From NCBI GenBank assembly GCA_965370495.1, contig CBDUUV010000007.1, positions 1-40,366 of the forward strand: a stretch of DNA of 40,366 bases, read 5' to 3'. A program made the position numbers and the translations under genes. The notes under the pieces are model-generated. The model made no database searches. It saw only the letters and a list, made by a program, of their open reading frames with translations, and had not been told where the DNA came from. This stretch comes from Krumholzibacterium sp965370495 (GTDB taxonomy: Bacteria > Krumholzibacteriota > Krumholzibacteriia > Krumholzibacteriales > Krumholzibacteriaceae). Each line of letters starts with the position of its first letter. Position 1 is the stretch's first letter. This document shows, piece after piece, positions 6,761-14,960 of the stretch.

Positions 6761-9700
6761 ATGAAGTTACCGGAGAGACCGATAAGCAGCAGGCCTGACA
6801 GATGGGAAAAGCGGATCTTTTTCCATGTGATCGCTGTTGCCCTGTTGTCCGTGGCCCTTTCACCTCCGGTAGAAGCCCGGTTGTATAAAATCGATCTGCT
6901 CAGGATGGCGGAGCAGATCGATTTGCGTTATTACGTGGCAGAAAATGGCTTTCTTCCTCCAGAGTATATATTTCTGGGTGGCCTGGCCGTTTACCCGAAC
7001 TTTCTTCAGGGTGAATTCGACCTGAACAGGATCAGCGTCGAATATGATTACGTGACAGGACATATCTATCGTTACAGTGTTCCCGGAGAATATGGTTTTT
7101 CGTCCAGGGAGGAGCGAGAAGGTGCTTATTTCAAGCGCTCGGAGAGACAGATGGATTTTCCGGGAATCAGGATCACGCTGAGTTCGATCGAATCAACAGC
7201 AGAGGAGATCAGGAAAAGGGAATTCAGGAAGATCTGGACGGAAGAGATCCGTTACAACCTTGAAAAAGACAGGGAAACAAAACGTGGTGGTGGCCTGATA
7301 GACCTGAGTATCCCGATCAAACTGCCTAAACAGCTTGAGTGGTTCATCGGAGACGGTGAGAAGACAAGGTTGAGGGTTTCAGGAAGGGAAAAGATCACGA
7401 TCGGGGGTACATCGAGATGGTGCGCGAATTGTCCGGTTACCGAGGGGAGGCCGGAGCAGAAGAAGTTCCCCGACCTGGATATGGAACAGCAGCTTACTGT
7501 AAGCCTGAACGGCAATATCGGTGAAAAGATTATTGTGAAAATAGATCATTCCAGCATGGGCGGGGCAATGGGGTCGACAAACAGGATTAGTCTTCGTTAC
7601 GAAGGACTGGAAGACGAGATAATCAAATCGATAGATATGGGGGATACCGATCTCACTCTGAGTGGTGCTCAATTGATCAGCTATTCAGGTGCTGCCAAGG
7701 GACTTTTCGGCATCAAGGTTAAAGCCCAGATAGGGTTGCTGGGAATCACCCTGATAGCCAGCAAGGAGGAAGGGGAGTCCGCTTCGGGATCATTCTCGGG
7801 AACCGGGGGGCAGAGCAGCAGATTCGTTATCGCTGATTATAACTACATCAAGAGGCAGTATTTCTATTTCGAGACGCCCGGGGTTTCCTTTGAAACCCCC
7901 GTGCCGGGATTCATCGGTCATCCCCTGAAGTACTTTCCTGTATACGGAGGGGTAAACAATGACAGAGCAGAGGTTTTTATCTCCCTCAAGCCGTATGAGT
8001 TGCAGGGCGGTAGCCTGGATGTCGCAAAATACAAACTCAGGGCTTGCGTCGACCCGGAGAATGACGGGATTACCGGCAGTGAAGAGGGGGCTGAAGAGGA
8101 CTGGTACCGCCTGTTGGAGGAGAACGACGATTTTGGCCGGGGCGATTATTCTCTTATCCAGTATATCAGTTCCGCTACTGTGACAAAATACGTCGGTATC
8201 AGGCTCAATCAGCCTCTCGATCCTGAAAGGTCGCTTGTTATCAGATATATGAGCGATATGGGTACTCCCGAAACTTCTGATGATATTCCGATAGGTGATT
8301 ATAATATTTTTCCTCCTCCTTCCAACCCTGAACAAGTACTCAATGCCGAGTTGATCTATCCCATCGAAGACGAGGAGGATGATCTTGTTCCCGATGCAAA
8401 CGGTCACCTTGGCCCTTACCATTCTACCTGGAACATGATGATGAGGAATATATATTCTCTCGGTACAGCCGGCCTCGACGGCGGTTCCCTGGAAGTCAGG
8501 ATAGAGAATGTTCGTACCATCATCGGGACGAGGGATGTCCAGGAGGAAACGAAATTAAGCTATCTTCGGATTTTCGGGCTCGATCAGGAAAACAAGGAAG
8601 GTATCAGGATTCCGGATGGCCTGATTGATGACAGGAAAGGCATACTGAATTTCTATTACGGGTACATGATGTTCCCCTGGTATGAACCGTTCAATCTGTC
8701 GAGAGATGATATTGCATATTATCTGGCGATGGAGGTGGATGAAAATAACAACCCGATCCCTGACGAGGAAGACTATAATCAGGCTGACTCGGTAATGGCC
8801 CACCTCGAATTGAACAATGAGATATATACCGATTATATCAGCAATCCGAAAAACGAGTACAATATTGTTGTCGAAGCGACGAGCGGCAGCAGAACATTTC
8901 AGCTCAATACTTTCGATATCATCGAGGGTACCGAGGTCGTTACAGTTGATGGAGAAAGGCTCTCAAAAGGGGTCGGCTACGATATTAACTACAGTAGCGG
9001 AGTTGTAACCCTCAAGGGCGACATGTTGCTGACAATGTCTCCGGACGCGAAGGTATCGATAGACTACCAGCACAAACCCATGATAGGAGGAGGCAAGTCT
9101 TCCCTTATCGGTTTCAGCGCCAACATGGATCTTTCGACCAATTCGAAGCTCAACGCGAGCTTCCTCTACAATTCGGTCGGATCTCCAAGATACAACCCGC
9201 GCCTCGGGGATGAACCCACGATGAACATGGCGGCTGATATCAATGGAAGTTTCCAATTGTCTCCGGATTGGATGACCTCCGTTGCAAACCTTCTCCCCAG
9301 AGTCGATACGGATGCGAACAGTAGTCTCAGTATCAACGGCGAAATTGCGATGAGTATTCCCAATCCGAACAGAAAGGGTGAGGCCTATATCGATGATATG
9401 GAAGGGATAGAGGACAGCCGCCAGCTTGGTCTGATACGAAGGATGTGGTATGAAGCCAGCCCTCCAGTCGATCCGTTCAATCCGGGCCAGTTTCTTGATC
9501 CAATGTCCGAGGAAACGGAGTTCTATTGGTACAACCCGGTAAGGCAGGAAGAGAGCCCGCAGTATAAGCTTACTACGAGCAGGAGGGATCTCAATCCCGG
9601 CCTCGATATGAGAGAGAATTCGAGCGTTTCATCGGTTTTTATCAAGGCTATTGCCCCTGAGCCCGGTCAGTGGTGTGGTATCATGACCGGGTTTCCCGGC

Positions 9701-12700
9701 GGCCTCGATCTTACAACAGCGCAGTATCTCGAGGTATGGGTGAACGATTACAATACCGATCCTGATGAAAGGACCGGCATCATTCATTTCGATTTCGGAA
9801 AGATCGATGAGGATTTTCATCAGCCGGAGCTTGATGAGATCAATGATGAAAAGGAAGTAGACTGGACGTTTAAGGATGATACCGGGTTCCCCGCTGATAC
9901 CCTCGTCGGCAATTATCCCACGGAGTTCAAAAGCAGCACATGGGATCCGGCAAGAAGGATCTATACGGGGATCAACTCCAGGAAGCAGAACCTGTACCAT
10001 GATTCCGAAGACCTGAACAGGAATGGCCGCCTGGATGAAAGGAACGAATATTATTCCCTTGTGCTCGATCTTGCCGATACTGCAATCATCGATGTCCAGA
10101 AGGATTTCAGCAAGGACGATTACAGCAGCTACTGGTACGACTCTGACAAGACCAGGGGGGCCGGTGAAAACTACAAGATCAACCTGAAAAAATCCTGGAG
10201 GATGTACCGTCTTGACCTGTCCAAAGTAAAGGCGCCTACCGGTATTGCCCCGAGGCTTGATGCTATCCAGCATATAAGGATATGGCTGGAAAACCCCAGC
10301 GATTTGAAAGCTCGTGCCGAAGATGATGGTTCGATAGATCATATGATTGAGATAGCGGCCATGAAGTTTGTTGGAAACAGGTGGGAATTCGATCACATAA
10401 GGGATATCGAGGATGAGACCCGGATCGTGTCGACTCCGGGCATGAGAGTGAAAATAGGGTCTATAAACAACAAGGACAACCCGTCGATTTACAATTCCCC
10501 TTATAATGTTCAGGAAGAAGACGGTATAGAGATTCGCGAACAGTCGTTGTCTATTGATGTCGAGGATTTTGAAAAGGACAGGTCCTTCCGTCTCATGAAA
10601 CGTTTTCACGGCCAGGGACAGAATTTCCAGCAGTACCGCGAAATCGAGTTCTATGTAAGGGGGGATTACAATCTTACCAGTCATGACGGTGATATAGTGG
10701 ATTTCTATCTGCAGCTTGCATATGACAGCCTTAACTATTACGAGATCGTTGTGCCGTTGACCACCCGGATGGCCGGTCGCTGGAACAGCGTTCATATCAC
10801 GCTCAGCGACCTGACCAACATGAAGCTGGGTGCAATAGCCGGTGTAGATACGGAGGCTGCCGTCCACGATGCTGTCGATCCGTCGAAGAGCTACCAGGCC
10901 AAGCTGCGTGGTGAGCCCTCACTTTTCAATGTACGATTTCTGTACGCGGGATTAAGGAACAGGACAGGTGTGATGATACCTCACGGCCAGGTCTGGTTCA
11001 ATGATCTGACCCTGGATAATGTGCGAAAGGATATCGACCATGCGGAAAGGATGTCTTTTTCGGCCAATTTTGCCAATATCTTCTCGGTCAATGGAAGCTG
11101 GCAGCGGACAGGGCCCGAATTCAGGTCTTTGAACCAGAAGAGGGGAAGTGGCATGATTTCGAATAACTATTCGATTTCCGGAAAAACCGATCTGAATCAT
11201 CTGGTGCCTACAGCCAGGTTTCAGCTTCCAGTTACTTTCCGGTACGGAACGAATACATCGAAACCCAAATACCTGCCGCAGAAGGATGTGGAAATCAAGG
11301 ACGCCGCGGTTCAGGACAGCCTCAGGTCTGTCAAGAACAGCTACAGTTTCAGTCTCGCCATGAGCCGCAGAGGGTCCCAGAATTTTATAATGAAAAATAT
11401 TTTTGATAATCTCAAGGCCGGTTTTAATTATTCCAATAACGCCAGCTTTTCACCCACATCAAAAGATACATCCTCGACCATGTCTGGCAATGCCACCTAC
11501 CAGCTTAATTTCAGGAAGAAGCGTGAGCTGAATCTGTTCAAGGGTATCAAGTTGAAATACTGGCTTACAAACTTTTCATTCAGGGCGAACGGGGCACGCT
11601 CCATTAGGACAGGGTATGCGTTTTCGGGCAGTGAATTCGTCAAGCGGCCAACGACCTACTCGTGCACATGGGATAATGAGATGACTTCGGTATACGATCC
11701 TTTCGAATCGATCAAAATTAATTACCGCCGGAGTGAAAAACGGAACCTGGCTGTCGAAAACATGATTTATGGAGTCGATGTCGGGATCCTGACACACTAT
11801 CGGCAAAGCCTGGATTTGAGTTATCAGCCCAAGGGGAATGTCTTTTTTATTTCCCAGTTCAATCCTCGGTTCGAATACAACACGAAATACGAGGAAGACC
11901 TCAAGCCAGGCGTCAGACAGGGGGATGATCCTGAAGGAACCAGGGATGTGTTGGCAAGCAGTGATATCGGCATTGTCTTCGATGTCGATATCGGCAAATA
12001 CGCGATTGGGTTTGGCAAACTGGTCAAACTTCTCGGAGAAGAAGAAGAAGCGACGGCACGGCGGTTGCTTTCGCAGAGATCGTCGCATCAAACGAGAAAA
12101 GCGGAATTCCTGGATATGATGGACAAAAAGATGACGACGAAGCAGGAAAAAAAGCCTGAAGGGGACATAAGGCTTGCTCCGGAGAGCCCGGCGCCGGAAA
12201 AGGATACGCCAGGCGCCCAGAGCGGTTTCCCCGCATCCGGGGACAAGGAAAAGAAGGGAGCTTTTTCAGACCTTGGCCTCGGGCGTCCGCGTCGGCAACT
12301 CGATTCGGGAAGTTCATCAGCGGCTGCCGATACGATGGCTGCCGTCAGCGTCTCTGCAGACAGTATCGCGGTGGAGAAGAAAGCAGCGGATCCAATGCTT
12401 GTATTCAGGCATATGCTGCGTTTTTTGGGCAGGGTCGATCCTGTAAAGAGCAGCTTCAATATCGACAGGCGGAACCGGTTTGAACGCCTCCACGAAAGAG
12501 CCGGTATGGCGTATCAGTATGGGTTTTCGAGTAAAAGTGGGACAATGGGAGCTCTCGGAGATGCAGACAGTAATCCGCTGACGGAGACCACCCAGATCGT
12601 TCTCGACCTGAGATCCGGGTTTGATGTAACTTCAAAACTCTCCGCGAAAATCAATTTCTCTGCTTCCAAGCGCAAAGAGGAATCCGATACACGCGTAACC

Positions 12701-13282
12701 GAAACAGAAAATATTACGTGGCCTGATGTCAATCTTAACTGGAGAGGGCTTCACGAATGGCCGATGCTGAGGAAATATATCGACAATAGTGATCTTACCA
12801 TCAGTTACATTCAGCGAACCTCGAAAAAACAGGGTGGAGAAACAACAGGTTACCAGCTCAATCCCAACTGGAATCTAAAGTGGAAAAACAAGCTGACGTC
12901 CAACATCTCGGTCTCGTATTCAAAAAAAACTACCATGGAAAGAGGCCAGGAAATGTGGGAAAAGAACTATTCTGTCAACCTTGAGCTCAGGTACGATATC
13001 AGGGGTTCAAAGGGATTCGGGGTGCCCCTGCCTTTCCTGAAAAAAAAGAAACTGAAATTCGAAAGCACATTGACTACGGTTCTGAATGTAACCTATAATC
13101 ATTCGGAGAAATGGAATATGCCCGTAATAACGTCGTTTTCGGTTTCGCCACGGTTCACTTATACATTCAGCAAGAATGTTTCGGGGAACCTGGCGATAAA
13201 TTACAGACGGAGTTCGGGTGGTATCTACGGGTATATCAACCACGAAATCGGGTTACATGCAACTGCTGAGTTTAAATTTTAA
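6761..13282 (+). CDS. sprA: SprA-family giant outer-membrane beta-barrel protein (type IX translocon homologue)
   Basis: The 2173-residue length is close to Bacteroidetes SprA/Sov, the roughly 36-stranded barrel that forms the type IX secretion pore. There is a signal peptide at about residues 18-40. Family landmarks are a VDGERLSKGVGYDINYSSG repeat element near residue 727 and NPNRKGEAYIDDMEG with D-D and W-Y neighbours near residue 866. Long alternating strands follow, and the C-terminus ends in phenylalanine (AEFKF), the usual signal for the BAM insertase. In this lineage the protein may be a translocon or a stand-alone barrel, since no PorV, PorK/N/L/M or cargo genes are in view. Residues about 1760-1876 form a charged, Ser/Ala/Pro-rich insertion without strand pattern. 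The last 26 bases overlap the downstream glutaminyl-cyclase-like gene. ATG has GAGGG upstream. Confidence 0.88.
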   Translation: MKLPERPISSRPDRWEKRIFFHVIAVALLSVALSPPVEARLYKIDLLRMAEQIDLRYYVAENGFLPPEYIFLGGLAVYPNFLQGEFDLNRISVEYDYVTGHIYRYSVPGEYGFSSREEREGAYFKRSERQMDFPGIRITLSSIESTAEEIRKREFRKIWTEEIRYNLEKDRETKRGGGLIDLSIPIKLPKQLEWFIGDGEKTRLRVSGREKITIGGTSRWCANCPVTEGRPEQKKFPDLDMEQQLTVSLNGNIGEKIIVKIDHSSMGGAMGSTNRISLRYEGLEDEIIKSIDMGDTDLTLSGAQLISYSGAAKGLFGIKVKAQIGLLGITLIASKEEGESASGSFSGTGGQSSRFVIADYNYIKRQYFYFETPGVSFETPVPGFIGHPLKYFPVYGGVNNDRAEVFISLKPYELQGGSLDVAKYKLRACVDPENDGITGSEEGAEEDWYRLLEENDDFGRGDYSLIQYISSATVTKYVGIRLNQPLDPERSLVIRYMSDMGTPETSDDIPIGDYNIFPPPSNPEQVLNAELIYPIEDEEDDLVPDANGHLGPYHSTWNMMMRNIYSLGTAGLDGGSLEVRIENVRTIIGTRDVQEETKLSYLRIFGLDQENKEGIRIPDGLIDDRKGILNFYYGYMMFPWYEPFNLSRDDIAYYLAMEVDENNNPIPDEEDYNQADSVMAHLELNNEIYTDYISNPKNEYNIVVEATSGSRTFQLNTFDIIEGTEVVTVDGERLSKGVGYDINYSSGVVTLKGDMLLTMSPDAKVSIDYQHKPMIGGGKSSLIGFSANMDLSTNSKLNASFLYNSVGSPRYNPRLGDEPTMNMAADINGSFQLSPDWMTSVANLLPRVDTDANSSLSINGEIAMSIPNPNRKGEAYIDDMEGIEDSRQLGLIRRMWYEASPPVDPFNPGQFLDPMSEETEFYWYNPVRQEESPQYKLTTSRRDLNPGLDMRENSSVSSVFIKAIAPEPGQWCGIMTGFPGGLDLTTAQYLEVWVNDYNTDPDERTGIIHFDFGKIDEDFHQPELDEINDEKEVDWTFKDDTGFPADTLVGNYPTEFKSSTWDPARRIYTGINSRKQNLYHDSEDLNRNGRLDERNEYYSLVLDLADTAIIDVQKDFSKDDYSSYWYDSDKTRGAGENYKINLKKSWRMYRLDLSKVKAPTGIAPRLDAIQHIRIWLENPSDLKARAEDDGSIDHMIEIAAMKFVGNRWEFDHIRDIEDETRIVSTPGMRVKIGSINNKDNPSIYNSPYNVQEEDGIEIREQSLSIDVEDFEKDRSFRLMKRFHGQGQNFQQYREIEFYVRGDYNLTSHDGDIVDFYLQLAYDSLNYYEIVVPLTTRMAGRWNSVHITLSDLTNMKLGAIAGVDTEAAVHDAVDPSKSYQAKLRGEPSLFNVRFLYAGLRNRTGVMIPHGQVWFNDLTLDNVRKDIDHAERMSFSANFANIFSVNGSWQRTGPEFRSLNQKRGSGMISNNYSISGKTDLNHLVPTARFQLPVTFRYGTNTSKPKYLPQKDVEIKDAAVQDSLRSVKNSYSFSLAMSRRGSQNFIMKNIFDNLKAGFNYSNNASFSPTSKDTSSTMSGNATYQLNFRKKRELNLFKGIKLKYWLTNFSFRANGARSIRTGYAFSGSEFVKRPTTYSCTWDNEMTSVYDPFESIKINYRRSEKRNLAVENMIYGVDVGILTHYRQSLDLSYQPKGNVFFISQFNPRFEYNTKYEEDLKPGVRQGDDPEGTRDVLASSDIGIVFDVDIGKYAIGFGKLVKLLGEEEEATARRLLSQRSSHQTRKAEFLDMMDKKMTTKQEKKPEGDIRLAPESPAPEKDTPGAQSGFPASGDKEKKGAFSDLGLGRPRRQLDSGSSSAAADTMAAVSVSADSIAVEKKAADPMLVFRHMLRFLGRVDPVKSSFNIDRRNRFERLHERAGMAYQYGFSSKSGTMGALGDADSNPLTETTQIVLDLRSGFDVTSKLSAKINFSASKRKEESDTRVTETENITWPDVNLNWRGLHEWPMLRKYIDNSDLTISYIQRTSKKQGGETTGYQLNPNWNLKWKNKLTSNISVSYSKKTTMERGQEMWEKNYSVNLELRYDIRGSKGFGVPLPFLKKKKLKFESTLTTVLNVTYNHSEKWNMPVITSFSVSPRFTYTFSKNVSGNLAINYRRSSGGIYGYINHEIGLHATAEFKF

Positions 13283-14192
13283 CAGGTCGCTGGCCGCGGG
13301 GTTTTTGATACCCATCATATCCCTGTTACTGATATTTTCTGCCTCATGCAGTGAAAAGGCTCCCCCTGTATTCGATGGTCAGCAGGCTTTCGGGTTTCTT
13401 GAGGCGCAATGCGATATCGGGCACCGGTTTCCTGGTTCGCCTGAACACGAGGACCTGCAGAGATACCTGGCCGGAAAACTCGAGGAGTTCGGGGCTAATG
13501 TTTCGTTCCAGCCGTTTGACGGTATTCTCAGCACAGGCGATACGCTTCATTTGATCAATATCATCGGTAATTATAACACGCGATCAAAAAGAAGAATTCT
13601 TCTCGGCGCACATTTTGATACCAGGCCTGTTGCCGATATGGACCCTGATCCGGAAAACAGGAACAAGCCGATTATCGGCGCGAACGATGGAGCCAGCGGT
13701 GTAGCGGTTCTGCTTGAAATTGCCAGGGTACTCCAGGAACACCCCCCCCCGGTCGGTGTTGACATAGTCCTTTTCGATGGGGAGGACTATGGCGAGGCGG
13801 GCAAACCTGATGATTTTTGTCTGGGATCGACGCATTTCGCAAGCCACATGAAAGGGTACAGGCCTTTTTCTGTTATCATAGTCGATATGATAGGAGAAAA
13901 GGATCTTGTAATCGATATGGAGGGTTTTTCAAGGGCTGCGGCGCCGGATCTCTACAATGAAATCTTCGATATTGCGGAGAAGCTGGGCTTCGATCAATTC
14001 AGGAGAGAGGCAGGAGCGACTCTCATAGATGACCACCTTCCATTTATCCAGGCTGGTCTCCAGGCGGTAGACCTTATTGATTTCGATTACGAATACTGGC
14101 ATACGCTGGAAGATACACCGGATAAATGTTCACCCGCGAGCCTTGAAGCGGTCGGCAGGGTGTTGATGGAATATATCTGGCAACAGCAGTAA
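13257..14192 (+). CDS. M28-family lipoprotein, glutaminyl-peptide cyclotransferase-like
   Basis: This is a 311-residue lipoprotein with a signal peptide and lipobox (FSASC, Cys31). The fold is the M28 zinc hydrolase: GAHFDTRP (first zinc His), GANDGASG (bridging Asp), LFDGEDYGE (catalytic Glu pair), VDMIGE (Asp) and YWHTLEDT (last His). Features that favour glutaminyl cyclase over aminopeptidase are the DGE...CLGSTHFA spacing, the DDHLPFIQAG block and the Trp-His pair. These mirror the DGEE...YGSRHLA, DDHIPF and WHT elements of animal and bacterial cyclases. The enzyme would convert N-terminal glutamine of exported proteins to pyroglutamate. ATG at 13257 is chosen because it gives a clean signal peptide; a GTG at 13218 with GGAG upstream is an alternative. 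It overlaps the end of sprA, suggesting cotranscription. Confidence 0.82.
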   Translation: MQLLSLNFNRSLAAGFLIPIISLLLIFSASCSEKAPPVFDGQQAFGFLEAQCDIGHRFPGSPEHEDLQRYLAGKLEEFGANVSFQPFDGILSTGDTLHLINIIGNYNTRSKRRILLGAHFDTRPVADMDPDPENRNKPIIGANDGASGVAVLLEIARVLQEHPPPVGVDIVLFDGEDYGEAGKPDDFCLGSTHFASHMKGYRPFSVIIVDMIGEKDLVIDMEGFSRAAAPDLYNEIFDIAEKLGFDQFRREAGATLIDDHLPFIQAGLQAVDLIDFDYEYWHTLEDTPDKCSPASLEAVGRVLMEYIWQQQ

Positions 14193-14314
14193 GTGACTTT
14201 CGTATCCTTTTTTGTCCCATCTGCCGGCGGTTAAATGACGTAGAAAACCGGTATCACTTTAAAAGATTCTTCTTGATTTTTCCTGTTTTTTCAGCTAGGT
14301 ATTAGTGGATGTTG

Positions 14315-14344
14315 ATGGGGCGGATGCCCCATTTGTTATTATAT
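14315..14344 (+). terminator. Hairpin plus T-rich tract upstream of rimP
   Basis: ATGGGGC and GCCCCAT pair perfectly around GGAT (14315-14332) and are followed by the T-rich TTGTTATTATAT. It lies 122 bp after the M28 gene and 43 bp before rimP. It could end the sprA unit or attenuate the rimP-nusA operon. The TTGATG at 14312 and TATTAT at 14337 also give a promoter-like pair with a long 19-bp spacer, so the role is open. Confidence 0.45.
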
Positions 14345-14374
14345 GGGGGGGGTCCCTCCAAGGAGTACTGGTGT

Positions 14375-14884
14375 ATGAATCCGAATGAACGGCTTGTATC
14401 ATTGATCGAAGAGGAGCTGGAAACACTGGGGTTTGAACTGGTCAAGCTTGACAGTTCTTCCCGGGGGAAAAGACAGATCCTGAGGATTTATATTGACAAT
14501 CCTGCCGGAAAAGTCACGATTGATAACTGTGTGGCTGTTTCAAAAGCGCTGGGATTCATGCTCGACGGTGAGGATATCATGCCGGGGGGCTATAACCTTG
14601 AAGTATCAACACCCGGGATAAACAGGATCCTTACCAAACAGGAGCACTTCACCCGGTTTTGTGGAAAGGAAGCGAAAGTCGAGTTTCTTGTATCCGAAGG
14701 CGGGAAGGAAACGGTTATCGGGGAGATTATCGAAGTGCGGGACAATACTATCGTCCTGTCCGTAGGAAGTGTTGAAAAAAATATAGAATTCGATATGATA
14801 GTCAAGGCCAACCTGTTTGGTGAAAAATGGGGAGTGGAAGGAAAAGGCCGGAAAAGTAACAAGTCGCGCAGAAGGAAGAAATGA
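14375..14884 (+). CDS. rimP: Ribosome maturation factor RimP
   Basis: RimP is needed for maturation of the 30S subunit. The 169-residue protein shows the family pattern: LVSLIEEELETLGFELVKLD at the start, LRIYIDNPAGKVTIDNC, then a SKALG...LEVSTPGINR block (about residues 45-90) and a C-terminal Sm-like barrel. It ends in a very basic tail (KGRKSNKSRRRKK). The ATG at 14375 is preceded by AAGGAG nine bases upstream. The in-frame ATG 66 bases earlier lies inside a hairpin and would add a non-conserved peptide. It opens the canonical rimP-nusA-infB cluster. Confidence 0.95.
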   Translation: MNPNERLVSLIEEELETLGFELVKLDSSSRGKRQILRIYIDNPAGKVTIDNCVAVSKALGFMLDGEDIMPGGYNLEVSTPGINRILTKQEHFTRFCGKEAKVEFLVSEGGKETVIGEIIEVRDNTIVLSVGSVEKNIEFDMIVKANLFGEKWGVEGKGRKSNKSRRRKK

Positions 14885-14895
14885 AGGAAAATATT

Positions 14896-14924
14896 TTGAC
14901 ACTTGAACCTGTCTGGAATAGAAT
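14896..14924 (+). promoter_or_regulatory. Sigma-70-type promoter between rimP and nusA
   Basis: TTGACA at 14896-14901 and TAGAAT at 14919-14924 are separated by exactly 17 bp, and the nusA ATG follows 36 bases later. This is the best consensus promoter in the window. It suggests that nusA and the genes after it can be transcribed independently of rimP. Confidence 0.7.
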
Positions 14925-14960
14925 GAATGATCTCAAATGGTTTGAGGGGAGTGTTACGGA

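Noticed and set aside
9629..10867. 412-codon minus-strand reading frame
   Set aside because: It is antisense inside sprA. Its length reflects codon bias of the real gene, and it shows no motif.
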